Source: Anoxybacteroides voinovskiense
GTDB taxonomy: Bacteria > Bacillota > Bacilli > Bacillales > Anoxybacillaceae
Assembly (NCBI RefSeq): GCF_014196205.1
Contig: NZ_JACIDE010000032.1
Location: 1 to 34,902, forward strand
DNA length: 34,902 nt
Direction of reading: 5' to 3'
Shown here: in pieces, positions 16,269 to 24,135 of the stretch
How the letters are laid out: every line of letters starts with the position of its first letter
How positions within the stretch are numbered: the first letter of the stretch is position 1
Program-made: the position numbers and the translations under genes
The notes under the pieces: model-generated
The model's database searches: none
Seen by the model: the letters and a program-made list of their open reading frames with translations, nothing else
What the model was told of the DNA's origin: nothing

Positions 16269-16277
16269 TGGTATGAT
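16269..16277 (+). promoter_or_regulatory. Extended -10 promoter of yumC
   Basis: TG-G-TATGAT (16269-16277) is an extended -10 element with only a weak T-rich -35 region. It gives a leader of about 34 bases before the yumC start at 16318. Confidence 0.5.
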
Positions 16278-16317
16278 GTAGGTGTCTGTATTTTTCATAA
16301 TCGAGGGGGAAGGGATC

Positions 16318-17310
16318 ATGAAAGAAGACCAAAAAGTGTATGACATTACGATTATCGGGGGCGGCCCGGTCGGGTTGTTTACCGCATTTTACGGGGGGAT
16401 GCGCCAAGCAAGCGTAAAAATTATCGAAAGCCTTCCACAGCTCGGCGGTCAGCTGTCGGCGCTTTATCCAGAAAAATACATATATGATGTTGCAGGATTT
16501 CCGAAAATTCGGGCACAAGAACTTATTAATAACTTAAAGGAACAAATGGCAAAATTTAATCCGACGGTTTGTCTTGAGCAATCGGTCGAAAAGCTAGAAA
16601 AACAAGATGATGGTATTTTCAAGCTCACAACTAATAAAGAAGTGCACTATTCAAAAACGGTCATTATTACTGCTGGAAACGGGGCATTCCAACCTCGTCG
16701 TCTAGAGTTGGATAGCGCTGCACAATACGAAGGGAAAAACCTTCATTACTTTGTAGACGATTTAAACAAATTCGCCGGACAAAAAGTACTTGTTTGCGGC
16801 GGCGGCGACTCAGCTGTCGACTGGGCGTTAATGTTAGAACCAATTGCAGAAAAAGTAACTATTGTGCATCGTCGCGATAAATTCCGTGCCCATGAACATA
16901 GCGTCGAGAACTTAATGAAATCAAAAGTCGATGTGAAAACACCGTTTACCCCTGTTGAATTAATCGGCAACGAAAACGGTATTCAAAAGGTCGTGCTTGA
17001 AAGCGCGAAAGATGGAGCGCGAGAAACGATTGATGTCGATGCGGTCATCGTTAACTACGGCTTTGTTTCTTCGCTTGGTCCGATTAAAGAATGGGGACTT
17101 GATATCGAGAAAAACTCGATTAAAGTGAACTCAAAAATGGAAACGAACATTCCTGGAGTATATGCAGCCGGGGATATTTGCACGTACGAAGGAAAAGTAA
17201 AACTAATTGCTTGCGGTTTCGGCGAAGCGCCAACTGCCGTCAATAACGCGAAAGCATATATTGACCCAAGCGCAAAAGTGCAACCGCTTCATTCCTCGTC
17301 AATGTTTTAA
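16318..17310 (+). CDS. yumC: Ferredoxin/flavodoxin-NADP reductase, thioredoxin-reductase type (YumC)
   Basis: A 330-residue FAD/NADP oxidoreductase. It shows [20 protein letters not shown] (FAD), [44 protein letters not shown] (NADPH) and [32 protein letters not shown]. The thioredoxin reductase C-x2-C is absent, which marks the FNR type 2 group. B. subtilis YumC reduces ferredoxins or flavodoxins with NADPH and is essential there. ATG at 16318 follows GGGGGAAGGG. The next structure is a hairpin at 17318-17340. Confidence 0.92.
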   Translation: MKEDQKVYDITIIGGGPVGLFTAFYGGMRQASVKIIESLPQLGGQLSALYPEKYIYDVAGFPKIRAQELINNLKEQMAKFNPTVCLEQSVEKLEKQDDGIFKLTTNKEVHYSKTVIITAGNGAFQPRRLELDSAAQYEGKNLHYFVDDLNKFAGQKVLVCGGGDSAVDWALMLEPIAEKVTIVHRRDKFRAHEHSVENLMKSKVDVKTPFTPVELIGNENGIQKVVLESAKDGARETIDVDAVIVNYGFVSSLGPIKEWGLDIEKNSIKVNSKMETNIPGVYAAGDICTYEGKVKLIACGFGEAPTAVNNAKAYIDPSAKVQPLHSSSMF

Positions 17311-17317
17311 TGAAGAA

Positions 17318-17340
17318 GGGATGGCTCCACAAGCCATCCC
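17318..17340. terminator. Hairpin terminator between yumC and the LapA-like gene
   Basis: GGGATGGCT (17318-17326) and AGCCATCCC (17332-17340) form a perfect stem with a five-base loop. T tracts are weak on both sides, so efficiency is uncertain. Confidence 0.6.
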
Positions 17341-17344
17341 CGCC

Positions 17345-17650
17345 TTATTTTCCATCTACCACTTCCGCGTTTTCCTTTTTCTCCATTGCCTCCATTTTTT
17401 CTTGTAATTCCTTCTTCTCTTTTGATAATACTTTCACTTGCCGCTGCAATTGAAATATCCGAAAAAAGCCGAATGAAGCAACAATAAGTCCTCCCATTGC
17501 TGTCGAGCCTAAAATGATTAAAATTAATGGCCATTCCGTTTTTCCAAACAAATAATTAACCGAAACGGCATTAACATTAGCTACAGCAAAAATAGCGACA
17601 ACTAGCGCAAATAACATCGCAAATAATAAGTTCCATTGCATCTTCACCAT
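17345..17650 (-). CDS. LapA-domain (DUF1049) membrane protein
   Basis: A 101-residue protein with two transmembrane helices (about residues 7-27 and 41-63) and a C-terminal coiled coil (residues 64-95, QLQRQVKVLSKEKKELQEKMEAMEKKE). The pattern F-A-V-A-N-x-N-x-V-x-V-N-Y-L-F-G, then W-P-L-I-L-I-I-L-G-S-x-x-x-G-G, is typical of the LapA/YrvD group. In Gram-negatives LapA works in lipopolysaccharide assembly; in Bacillus the role is unknown. ATG at 17650 follows GAGGGGG. It is divergent from the CAP-domain gene, with 161 bases between. Confidence 0.82.
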   Translation of the reverse strand: MVKMQWNLLFAMLFALVVAIFAVANVNAVSVNYLFGKTEWPLILIILGSTAMGGLIVASFGFFRIFQLQRQVKVLSKEKKELQEKMEAMEKKENAEVVDGK

Positions 17651-17811
17651 AATTCCCCCTCGTTACATACAGTTTAATACATTATTTATCGCGGCTCAAC
17701 TTCCTTCTTCTTTTCTTCCCATTTCCCACAGCGATTCCCACCATTATTTTCTCCACCAAAGCAAATACTACTTCCGTAAGCCCATTTTACATGTACTAGG
17801 GGGGATTACAA

Positions 17812-18540
17812 TTGTTCAAAAAAGCAACGACTGTTTTGCTTGCTTCTGTGCTAGCGACTGGACTGGCTGCCTGCAACAAAATGGGAATGGAGCGCAACGA
17901 TAATGGGCAAAAACAAAATATTTCTGCGTTGCGCACATCCATCCCAAGCAGTCAATACCCACATACGAGGGCAATCTTAATCCAAGACGCGAAATACGAT
18001 TTTATCCCGATCAGTCCTCAACAAGCGGCACAATGGCAAGCACAACTTCAGCCGCAGTGGAAGCAACCAACGTTTCCATATTACGCTATGCCGCGACAAG
18101 CACAACAAACGCCAAAACAAGCTGTTCCGCCTCAACCGCAACAAGGGCGAACAATGGCTGGAATTAGCCAATTTGCACAACAAGTCATTGATTTGACGAA
18201 TAAAGAGCGGGCGCGGGCCGGACTCCCTACACTAAAAGCGGATGGGCAACTGAGCGCTGTTGCTCAGAAAAAGTCGGAAGATATGCAGCGGAAGCATTAT
18301 TTTTCGCACACTAGCCCAACGTACGGCTCGCCGTTTGACATGATGCGCGACTTCGGAATTACGTATCGCACCGCCGGTGAAAACATTGCCCAAGGACAGC
18401 GTACCCCGCAAGAAGTCGTAACCGCTTGGATGAACAGTCCAGGACACCGCGCCAACATTTTAAACCGTCAGTTTACCCACATCGGGGTCGGATTTGAAAG
18501 CGCAGGAAACCACTGGACACAAATGTTTATCGGAAAATAA
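17812..18540 (+). CDS. CAP-domain (SCP/PR1, YkwD-like) lipoprotein
   Basis: A 242-residue precursor with a lipobox at TGLAAC (Cys21), so it should be membrane-anchored outside the cell. A low-complexity linker rich in Q and P spans about 65-105. The CAP domain covers 115-240: VIDLTNKERARAGLPTLKADGQLSAVAQKKSEDM, then HYFSHTSPTYGSPFDMM, GENIAQG, VVTAWMNSPGHRANILN and HIGVGFESAGNHWTQMFIG. Related Bacillus proteins (YkwD, YlbC, spore-associated SafA/YkuD neighbours) are secreted; their biochemical role is unclear. TTG start at 17812 is supported by AGGGGGG. A strong terminator follows. Confidence 0.88.
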   Translation: MFKKATTVLLASVLATGLAACNKMGMERNDNGQKQNISALRTSIPSSQYPHTRAILIQDAKYDFIPISPQQAAQWQAQLQPQWKQPTFPYYAMPRQAQQTPKQAVPPQPQQGRTMAGISQFAQQVIDLTNKERARAGLPTLKADGQLSAVAQKKSEDMQRKHYFSHTSPTYGSPFDMMRDFGITYRTAGENIAQGQRTPQEVVTAWMNSPGHRANILNRQFTHIGVGFESAGNHWTQMFIGK

Positions 18541-18545
18541 TAAGA

Positions 18546-18570
18546 AAAGAGGAGCGTTGTGCTCCTCTTT
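18546..18570. terminator. Bidirectional terminator between CAP gene and yutM
   Basis: AAAGAGGAGC (18546-18555) and GCTCCTCTTT (18561-18570) are perfect inverted repeats around a five-base loop. Confidence 0.9.
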
Positions 18571-18571
18571 C

Positions 18572-18934
18572 TTAACATTCTTCTGGCGTTCCAGTATTCG
18601 TTGCCGTGCGGAATGACGAGCCGCAACCGCATGTCGCAATGGCGTTCGGGTTGTGGATGGTAAATCCACCGCCCATAAGCGACTGTTTATAGTCAATGAC
18701 CGTTCCTTTTAAAATCGGAGCACTTTCTTTATCGACTAACAGTTTAATGCCATGTTGTTCGAACGTATAGTCCTCGTCCGTTTGCTCCTGCTCAAATCCC
18801 ATTCCATACGACAATCCGCTGCAGCCGCCGCCTTTGACGCCAATGCGAAGGTATGCCCCTTCTTCGCCATGCTCTTTCATCATATCCTTAATTTGTAGCG
18901 CTGCTGCTTCCGTTAACGTAACGACTTCGTTCAT
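18572..18934 (-). CDS. yutM: A-type Fe-S cluster carrier YutM (ErpA/IscA family)
   Basis: A 120-residue HesB/IscA-type protein. The three cluster-binding cysteines are in GGCSGLSYGM (about residue 38) and CGCGSSF (about 103 and 105). These carriers pass Fe-S clusters to targets such as LipA, which is also encoded in this window. Family length is typical; the tail after SSF is slightly long. ATG at 18934 follows GGAGGG. It lies 77 bases downstream of dapF on the same strand and may be cotranscribed with it, an order kept in B. subtilis (yutM next to yutL). Confidence 0.9.
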   Translation of the reverse strand: MNEVVTLTEAAALQIKDMMKEHGEEGAYLRIGVKGGGCSGLSYGMGFEQEQTDEDYTFEQHGIKLLVDKESAPILKGTVIDYKQSLMGGGFTIHNPNAIATCGCGSSFRTATNTGTPEEC

Positions 18935-19011
18935 CGCTTTCCCTCCTCTTATTTTTCAACGATTAGCAAGCTTCTGCTTTTTACCAGTATATCGATTTTT
19001 CTCTTCTTCGT

Positions 19012-19866
19012 TCAATAATAATACACTCCTGTGCAAACCGTTTCTGCCGGACCAGTCATTAGCACATTCCCTTCATCGGTCCATGTAATCACTAAATCGC
19101 CGCCCGCAAGATGGACAACCGTTTCTTTGTTTCGCGCTGTTTTGCCATTTAAGACAGATGCCACTACCGCAGCGCACGCCCCTGTGCCACATGCTTGTGT
19201 TACTCCCGAACCGCGTTCCCAGACACGAAAATGTAGCTCTTGATCATTTACTACTTCGACAAACTCCACGTTCACCCCTTCTGGAAAACGAGCATCTTTT
19301 TCTACGATCGGTCCGAGTGACGTTACTGGTGCATGTGTAATGTCATCGACATAAAAAATAACATGTGGATTTCCCATCGAAACAGCCGTAATTTCATACG
19401 TTCCCCCAGCAAACTCTACCGTTTCCGCTACCACTTGTTCCGCTTCTTCCCCGATCATCGGCACTTCGCTTCGTTTTAAGCGTGGATTTCCCATATCTAC
19501 CGTCACGCTCGTCACGACGCCGTTTTCGACAAACACTTCCGCTTGCACAAGCCCTGATAATGTTTCAATCAAAAATGAACGCTCCGCCACTAATCCGTGT
19601 TCATACGCATATTTCGCGACACAGCGAAGACCATTTCCGCAATTTTTCCCTTCGGAGCCGTCGCTATTGAAAATGCGCATTTTTACTGGCGCGACGTCTG
19701 ATGGACAAATGAGTATCATCCCGTCCGCCCCAATGCCTGTGTTTACATTGGATACTTTTATCGCCAATTCCGAAAATAATGCCTCTGGAATTGTTTCTTC
19801 AAACATGTTGACATATATATAGCTATTTCCTAAGCCATGCATTTTCGTGAACGAGAACGTATTCAT
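19012..19866 (-). CDS. dapF: Diaminopimelate epimerase DapF
   Basis: A 284-residue protein converting LL- to meso-diaminopimelate for lysine and peptidoglycan synthesis. Both catalytic cysteines are present in the two symmetric halves: [16 protein letters not shown] (near residue 75) and [17 protein letters not shown] (near 222). The N-terminal [15 protein letters not shown] motif fixes the start at 19866, where AGGAGG sits seven bases upstream. The frame extends further upstream to 19956, but without a site. It is the B. subtilis yutL position. It is divergent from the DUF2225 gene. Confidence 0.95.
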   Translation of the reverse strand: MNTFSFTKMHGLGNSYIYVNMFEETIPEALFSELAIKVSNVNTGIGADGMILICPSDVAPVKMRIFNSDGSEGKNCGNGLRCVAKYAYEHGLVAERSFLIETLSGLVQAEVFVENGVVTSVTVDMGNPRLKRSEVPMIGEEAEQVVAETVEFAGGTYEITAVSMGNPHVIFYVDDITHAPVTSLGPIVEKDARFPEGVNVEFVEVVNDQELHFRVWERGSGVTQACGTGACAAVVASVLNGKTARNKETVVHLAGGDLVITWTDEGNVLMTGPAETVCTGVYYY

Positions 19867-19959
19867 AAAGCGCCTCCTAAAAATTTTTTTACCTATAAGT
19901 ATAAAGAAGCGAAGCGTTGGAAACAATGAAAATATCCCCCGTTTTTTCATATACACCTG

Positions 19960-19988
19960 AAAGAAGATGTCATATTGGCATCTTCTTT
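19960..19988 (+). terminator. Terminator-like hairpin in a divergent intergenic region
   Basis: AAAGAAGATG (19960-19969) pairs with CATCTTCTTT (19979-19988) and is followed by more T residues (seven in all). It faces the plus strand between the divergent dapF and DUF2225 genes, upstream of a TATAAT at 20006-20011. No plus-strand gene precedes it. Confidence 0.6.
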
Positions 19989-20056
19989 TTTTGTTCCATT
20001 CTATGTATAATCGGTTTGTAGTAGGTCTTTATTCTTACATATGCGGGGGAAGCATG

Positions 20057-20761
20057 ATGGATCCTTTATATGATCGAACCGTTCACTGCCTCGTTTGTCA
20101 CCAATCATATACGACGAAAAAAGTTCGCTCCCGCTTTCTTCGTCCAATAAAACACGATACCGACTTTTGTTCCTATTATCCGTCGGAAGAAGTAAATCCG
20201 CTTTTTTATTACGTCAGCGTCTGTCCGCATTGCGGGTTTTCGGTAACTGAAGAGTTTTCATCTTATTTTCCACCGAATGCGCTCGAGGCGATTCAAACAA
20301 ACATTTGCCAAGCGTGGAGTGGGAAGAATTACGGCGAAAAACGGACGTTTCAAGAAGCAGTTAATACATATAAACTTGGTATTTATTGTGCCACATTAAA
20401 GCGAGAAAAACATATCGTACGTGCTGGGTTGTATATGCGCTTAGCATGGCTTTACCGAACGTACGAAAATACCGACCAAGAAGAACGATTTATGCGGCTT
20501 GCTCTTGAAGAATACATTTCCTCTTACAGCAACGACGATTTTCAAGGCACACACATGTCGGAAGTACGACTTCTTTATTTGATTGGAGAATTATACCGAC
20601 GGCTCGGGCAGCCAAAACAAGCGATTCTTTATTTTTCCAAAGTGATTGCCAAAAAGAAAGAAACAATCGAAAAACGAATCGTGCAAATGGCGCATGAACG
20701 ATGGCAGGAAATTCGCGAGCAGCAAAAATCAGCCCCTCCGGAAGAAAAAAGCGGCATGTAG
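20057..20761 (+). CDS. DUF2225 family protein
   Basis: A 234-residue protein of the DUF2225 group. Its N-terminal zinc-ribbon-like part has HCLVCHQSYTTKKVRSRFLRPIKHDTDFCSYYPSEEVNPLFYYVSVCPHCGFS, where C-x2-C at each end would bind zinc. It is followed by a helical TPR-like C-terminal region (about residues 85-215, with repeats such as AGLYMRLAWLYRTYEN and LYLIGELYRRLGQPKQAILYFSKVI). The function is unknown; the repeats suggest a protein-binding scaffold. The second of two adjacent ATGs (20057) has GGGGG seven bases upstream; 20054 is possible. A strong terminator overlaps its end. Confidence 0.82.
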   Translation: MDPLYDRTVHCLVCHQSYTTKKVRSRFLRPIKHDTDFCSYYPSEEVNPLFYYVSVCPHCGFSVTEEFSSYFPPNALEAIQTNICQAWSGKNYGEKRTFQEAVNTYKLGIYCATLKREKHIVRAGLYMRLAWLYRTYENTDQEERFMRLALEEYISSYSNDDFQGTHMSEVRLLYLIGELYRRLGQPKQAILYFSKVIAKKKETIEKRIVQMAHERWQEIREQQKSAPPEEKSGM

Positions 20762-20776
20762 AAAGCCGCTTTTTCT
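20746..20776. terminator. Intrinsic terminator between DUF2225 gene and yuzB
   Basis: AAAAAGCGGC (20746-20755) pairs with GCCGCTTTTT (20765-20774) across a nine-base loop containing the DUF2225 stop codon. It may also serve yuzB on the other strand. Confidence 0.85.
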
Positions 20777-20790
20777 TATACGCCCCAACA

Positions 20791-21030
20791 TTAAAACATC
20801 GGGTTTTCTTCTAAAAACGTATAAATATTGTCGACTAATTGCTCCGGCGTTTCGCCTGTTACCACTTCCCCGTTCACTAACGCAAAAAACGTATGGGCAC
20901 ATTTGCCGCAATAGCTTAAACACCCATACTCCATAATATCTAAGTTCGGGTCTTTTTGCAGTATTTCTAGCGCTTTTTGTGAGCCGCTCGCTAAATTGCT
21001 CACACAAAATTCAATCAACGGCTGAATCAT
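20791..21030 (-). CDS. yuzB: DUF1450 family protein YuzB
   Basis: A 79-residue protein matching YuzB/DUF1450, with C9 near the N terminus and the [41 protein letters not shown] block. The cysteine pattern and the A-L-V-N-G-x-x-V loop resemble a small thioredoxin-like ferredoxin fold that could bind a 2Fe-2S cluster. The function is unknown. ATG at 21030 follows GAGAGGTG. It keeps its B. subtilis place between dapF and yutJ. Confidence 0.87.
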   Translation of the reverse strand: MIQPLIEFCVSNLASGSQKALEILQKDPNLDIMEYGCLSYCGKCAHTFFALVNGEVVTGETPEQLVDNIYTFLEENPMF

Positions 21031-21127
21031 CGTTCGTCACCTCTCTATGTTCATCATCCTAACGATTTTTGCGTCAATCGTCAATTGATGCCATACGATT
21101 ACTCCCCATCATTTTTTCGAAAAATTG

Positions 21128-21156
21128 TTGTGATTTTGTCACATTTTCGCTATACT
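21128..21156 (+). promoter_or_regulatory. Promoter of yutJ with an inverted repeat over the -35
   Basis: TTGTGA (21128-21133), a 17-base spacer and TATACT (21151-21156) form a promoter. The -35 lies inside TGTGA-TTTTG-TCACA (21129-21143), an inverted repeat close to Rex and CRP/FNR sites but with a five-base spacer. The leader of about 107 bases to 21271 shows no other clear element. Confidence 0.5.
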
Positions 21157-21270
21157 TTTAATGGCATTTGGTAAACACTTTGCATATAACAAATCGCGCT
21201 CTATTTCACCGAAGAGAGCGTCTAATAAAAGCTACTTAGGAAAAAGACAGCGACAAAGGGGAATTTTAGC

Positions 21271-22341
21271 ATGAGACATCTCGTTCTGCTCGGCGGGGGA
21301 TATGGCAATATGCGTATTTTGCTTCGCCTTCTCCCAAATCAACTACATGAGAACGTTCACATTACGCTCATTGACCGCGTACCGTACCATTGTTTAAAAA
21401 CAGAGTATTACGCATTAGCCGCAGGAACTGTCAGCGACCATGACATTCGCGTACCATTTCCAGAGCATCCTCGCCTCACGTATCGTTTTGGGGAAGTTGT
21501 CCGCATTGATCTTGATGCCCAAACAGTCTTTTTAGAAGACGGAACTTCTGTTTCATATGATGATTTAGTCATCGGATTAGGCTGTGAAGATAAATATCAC
21601 GGCGTTCCGGGGGCGGAACAATTTACGTACAGCATTCAATCAATCGATAAAGCGCGCACAACGTACCAAGCGTTAAACAACTTGCCTCCGCAATCAGTCG
21701 TCGCTATCGTTGGCGCAGGATTAAGCGGGGTGGAACTAGCAAGCGAGCTGGCGGAAAGTCGTCCAGACTTGCGCGTCATGTTATTTGACCGCGGAGAGCG
21801 AATTTTGCCGATGTTTCCAGAGCGGTTAAGCGTATACGTCGAAAGCTGGTTCGATGAGCACGATATTGAAATTGTTCGTTTTTCTAACATCACAAAAGTA
21901 GAAAAAGGCGTATTATATAATCACGATGCGCCGATTCGATGTGACGCAGTCGTCTGGACGGCAGGCATTCAGCCAAATCGGGTCGTCCGTGAGTTGAACG
22001 TCGAAAAAGACGCGCAAGGACGTGTCATGTTAACAACCCGTCACCATATTCCAGGTTATGAAAATGTATATGTTGTTGGTGACTGTGCTAGCTTGCCGCA
22101 CGCGCCAAGCGCCCAACTTGCCGAAGGGCAGGCAGAACAAATTGTCCAAGTGCTCCAAAAACGTTGGAACGGAGAAGAACCGCCACAATCGTTCCCACCG
22201 ATTAAATTAAAAGGCATTCTCGGCTCTCTCGGCAAAAAACACGGATTTGGTCTTGTCGCTGACCGTCCGCTAACTGGTCGCGTGCCGCGCCTTTTAAAAT
22301 CCGGCGTGCTTTGGATGTATAAATACCATAACGGATATTAA
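21271..22341 (+). CDS. yutJ: NADH dehydrogenase-like flavoprotein YutJ
   Basis: A 356-residue type II NADH dehydrogenase-like protein. It has LVLLGGGYGNMRILLRLL (FAD), VVAIVGAGLSGVELASELAES near residue 145 (NAD) and YENVYVVGDCASLPHAPSAQLAEGQAEQI near 268 (FAD). It is shorter than YumB and lacks part of the C-terminal membrane-binding region, as does B. subtilis YutJ. The electron acceptor is not known. ATG at 21271 follows AAGGGG. It is single-gene, between its own promoter and a strong terminator. Confidence 0.87.
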   Translation: MRHLVLLGGGYGNMRILLRLLPNQLHENVHITLIDRVPYHCLKTEYYALAAGTVSDHDIRVPFPEHPRLTYRFGEVVRIDLDAQTVFLEDGTSVSYDDLVIGLGCEDKYHGVPGAEQFTYSIQSIDKARTTYQALNNLPPQSVVAIVGAGLSGVELASELAESRPDLRVMLFDRGERILPMFPERLSVYVESWFDEHDIEIVRFSNITKVEKGVLYNHDAPIRCDAVVWTAGIQPNRVVRELNVEKDAQGRVMLTTRHHIPGYENVYVVGDCASLPHAPSAQLAEGQAEQIVQVLQKRWNGEEPPQSFPPIKLKGILGSLGKKHGFGLVADRPLTGRVPRLLKSGVLWMYKYHNGY

Positions 22342-22369
22342 AACGGGTGCCTTAGAGCACCCGTTTTTA
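22341..22369. terminator. Bidirectional terminator between yutJ and yuzD
   Basis: AAACGGGTGC (22341-22350) and GCACCCGTTT (22357-22366) pair perfectly around a six-base loop, with T residues following. Confidence 0.92.
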
Positions 22370-22702
22370 TGCTTGCTCGACGGATTTATACCCGTATTTC
22401 TCCATTTCCTCATAAATCGCTTTTAATTTTGGATTCCCTTCTCCGACAATCGCCCCTTCTACGAGGACAACAGGATAAAACAAATCCTCTTCTATTACTT
22501 TCCTTGCGAACGCTTTTTTCTCTTCATCGTCTGGCGGCTGAAAAATATCGATGTATGAAATGACGAATGGCTGGTTCGGATATTTCCGTTTAATGGCTGC
22601 CTCTAACCACTCATACGTTTCTTTCGAAGAGGGCAAATTGACACAAGAGGGGCAAACGACCTCTGCGCCATATACACATATTTCGATCGGTTTAAATGGC
22701 AT
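22367..22702 (-). CDS. yuzD: YuzD family protein (DUF1462), thioredoxin-like
   Basis: A 111-residue protein with an N-terminal thioredoxin-like start, ICVYGAEVVCPSCVNLPSSKETYEWLEAAIKRKYP. Its C-P-S-C pair could be redox active or metal binding. A second conserved part is LFYPVVLVEGAIVGEGNPKLKAIYEEMEKYG. It fits the YuzD/DUF1462 family in length and position, next to the Fe-S scaffold gene yutI. A role in Fe-S or disulfide chemistry is inferred from this context only. ATG at 22702 follows AAAGGTGG. Confidence 0.87.
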   Translation of the reverse strand: MPFKPIEICVYGAEVVCPSCVNLPSSKETYEWLEAAIKRKYPNQPFVISYIDIFQPPDDEEKKAFARKVIEEDLFYPVVLVEGAIVGEGNPKLKAIYEEMEKYGYKSVEQA

Positions 22703-22797
22703 ATGTTTCCACCTTTCCTCTCCATCGCGAAAAAGTTATTAGATTTTTTCCATTATAACGATTATAATAAAGTTACAGAAAGGAGTCGATGGGAAGA

Positions 22798-23034
22798 ATG
22801 AGCGATTTAGAAATTAAAGAACAAGTGCAAGAAGTTTTAGATAAACTGCGCCCGTTTTTACTTCGAGACGGCGGTGACTGCGAGCTCGTCGATGTCGAAG
22901 ACGGCGTAGTGAAATTGCGTTTACTTGGCGCTTGCGGCAGCTGCCCAAGCTCCACGATTACATTAAAAGCCGGCATTGAACGTGCCCTTTTAGAAGAAGT
23001 ACCAGGCGTCGTCGAAGTCGAGCAAGTGTTCTAA
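22798..23034 (+). CDS. yutI: NifU-like Fe-S scaffold YutI (NfuA type)
   Basis: A 78-residue protein corresponding to the NifU C-terminal domain. It shows [24 protein letters not shown], then [37 protein letters not shown], with the cluster-binding C-x2-C in CGSCPSS. It carries Fe-S clusters to target enzymes. The start is uncertain: AAAGGAG lies three bases before ATG 22789 and 12 bases before ATG 22798, so the product could be three residues longer. It is convergent with thrB. The intergenic repeat begins at its stop codon. Confidence 0.92.
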   Translation: MSDLEIKEQVQEVLDKLRPFLLRDGGDCELVDVEDGVVKLRLLGACGSCPSSTITLKAGIERALLEEVPGVVEVEQVF

Positions 23035-23155
23035 GAAAAGCGGAGGCGACTGGTTAGCTGCGAAGGGGCGAATGTTCTTCCCCCGGAGAGGTGCTTGCCA
23101 CCTCGAGGGGAAAGGTTATTTGACCCCCGAGCAGCTAGGAGCCGTAGCTAGACAC
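23035..23155 (+). repeat. Intergenic repeat, copy 2, followed by a duplicated 13-bp start
   Basis: This 121-base stretch begins GAAAAGCGGAGGC (23035-23047) immediately after the yutI stop and ends GAGCCGTAGCTAGACAC. GCTGC and GCAGC segments near the two ends pair (around 23057 and 23141). The 13 bases GAAAAGCGGAGGC recur at 23156-23168, where they lead into the terminator. It is a diverged relative of 13085-13255. Confidence 0.65.
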
Positions 23156-23165
23156 GAAAAGCGGA

Positions 23166-23197
23166 GGCTGTCCCTGAGCTTAAGGGACAGCCTTTTT
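23166..23197 (+). terminator. Intrinsic terminator downstream of yutI
   Basis: GGCTGTCCCT (23166-23175) pairs perfectly with AGGGACAGCC (23183-23192) and is followed by TTTTT. It may also stop thrB transcripts from the other side. Confidence 0.9.
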
Positions 23198-23220
23198 AGC
23201 ACGCTTCACCGAATATTGCG

Positions 23221-24135
23221 TTATGCTTCTAGCGCCATTTTGTAGACGCGGCTACCAATTGGTTCGACCGTTAAACATTCCACCGCGCAATGCGGAAAGT
23301 GCGGTGTCAATTTTTCCTTCAACCATTCTCCTCTCCCTTGTTCGGCAAAGCAAAGAACCGTTGGGCCTGCGCCACTCAATGCCGCCCCAAACGCCCCATA
23401 CTCTTTAGCGAGCGCCTGCACATGTGCTAATTCGGGAATTAACGGTGCGCGGTACGGTTGATGGAACACATCTTTGTCCATCATTTTTCCTGCCAATCGC
23501 CAATTTTTTGTCAACAGTGCGGCAACGAGCACATTGCTGACCGCACTCGCTTCTACCGCTTGTTCTTTGGAAAAAGAAACAGGAAGCACACGACGCGCTT
23601 TTTTCGTTTCTAATTCATAGTTTGGAATAACTGCCACAAGGTCTAGTTCGATATTCGGAACGTGAATAATCGTCGTTTCTTCTTCTCGATGGCAACCGAT
23701 GACAAGCCCGCCGTATAATGACGCACCAACGTTATCTGGATGCCCTTCGAAACAACTTGCCAATCGCGCCTTTTCTTCCATCGTAAGCGACAATTTTGCG
23801 AGCTCGTTCGCTAGTTCGATGCCTGCTACAACGGCTGCTGCACTGCTTCCTAGCCCGCGCGTAAATGGAATATCACTATATACATCAACCGCGCACGACG
23901 GTAACGTTCTCCCATGCGTGCGAGCCACTTCGTCCGCCACCCGAAAAATTAAATTATCCGTTCCCGTCGGAATCGACTGCACTTCTTCCGAACGAGCGGT
24001 AAATTTCCATTCATTTGCTTGTCGCACTTCCAATACTAAATAGCGGGAAACCGCTAACCCAAGCGAATCGAACCCAGGTCCTACATTTGCCGTACTCGCC
24101 GGGACAACAATTTTCAACATCTCGTCTTCTTTCAT
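23221..24135 (-). CDS. thrB: Homoserine kinase ThrB
   Basis: A 304-residue GHMP kinase that phosphorylates homoserine in threonine synthesis. Motif 1 is [20 protein letters not shown] near residues 9-29, motif 2 the ATP loop [21 protein letters not shown] near 90-110, and motif 3 [17 protein letters not shown] near 251-267. The start at 24135 overlaps the thrC stop as ATGA, indicating coupling. An in-frame ATG at 24120 is possible, but the longer form resembles the B. subtilis N terminus. It is the third gene of hom-thrC-thrB. Confidence 0.94.
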   Translation of the reverse strand: MKEDEMLKIVVPASTANVGPGFDSLGLAVSRYLVLEVRQANEWKFTARSEEVQSIPTGTDNLIFRVADEVARTHGRTLPSCAVDVYSDIPFTRGLGSSAAAVVAGIELANELAKLSLTMEEKARLASCFEGHPDNVGASLYGGLVIGCHREEETTIIHVPNIELDLVAVIPNYELETKKARRVLPVSFSKEQAVEASAVSNVLVAALLTKNWRLAGKMMDKDVFHQPYRAPLIPELAHVQALAKEYGAFGAALSGAGPTVLCFAEQGRGEWLKEKLTPHFPHCAVECLTVEPIGSRVYKMALEA

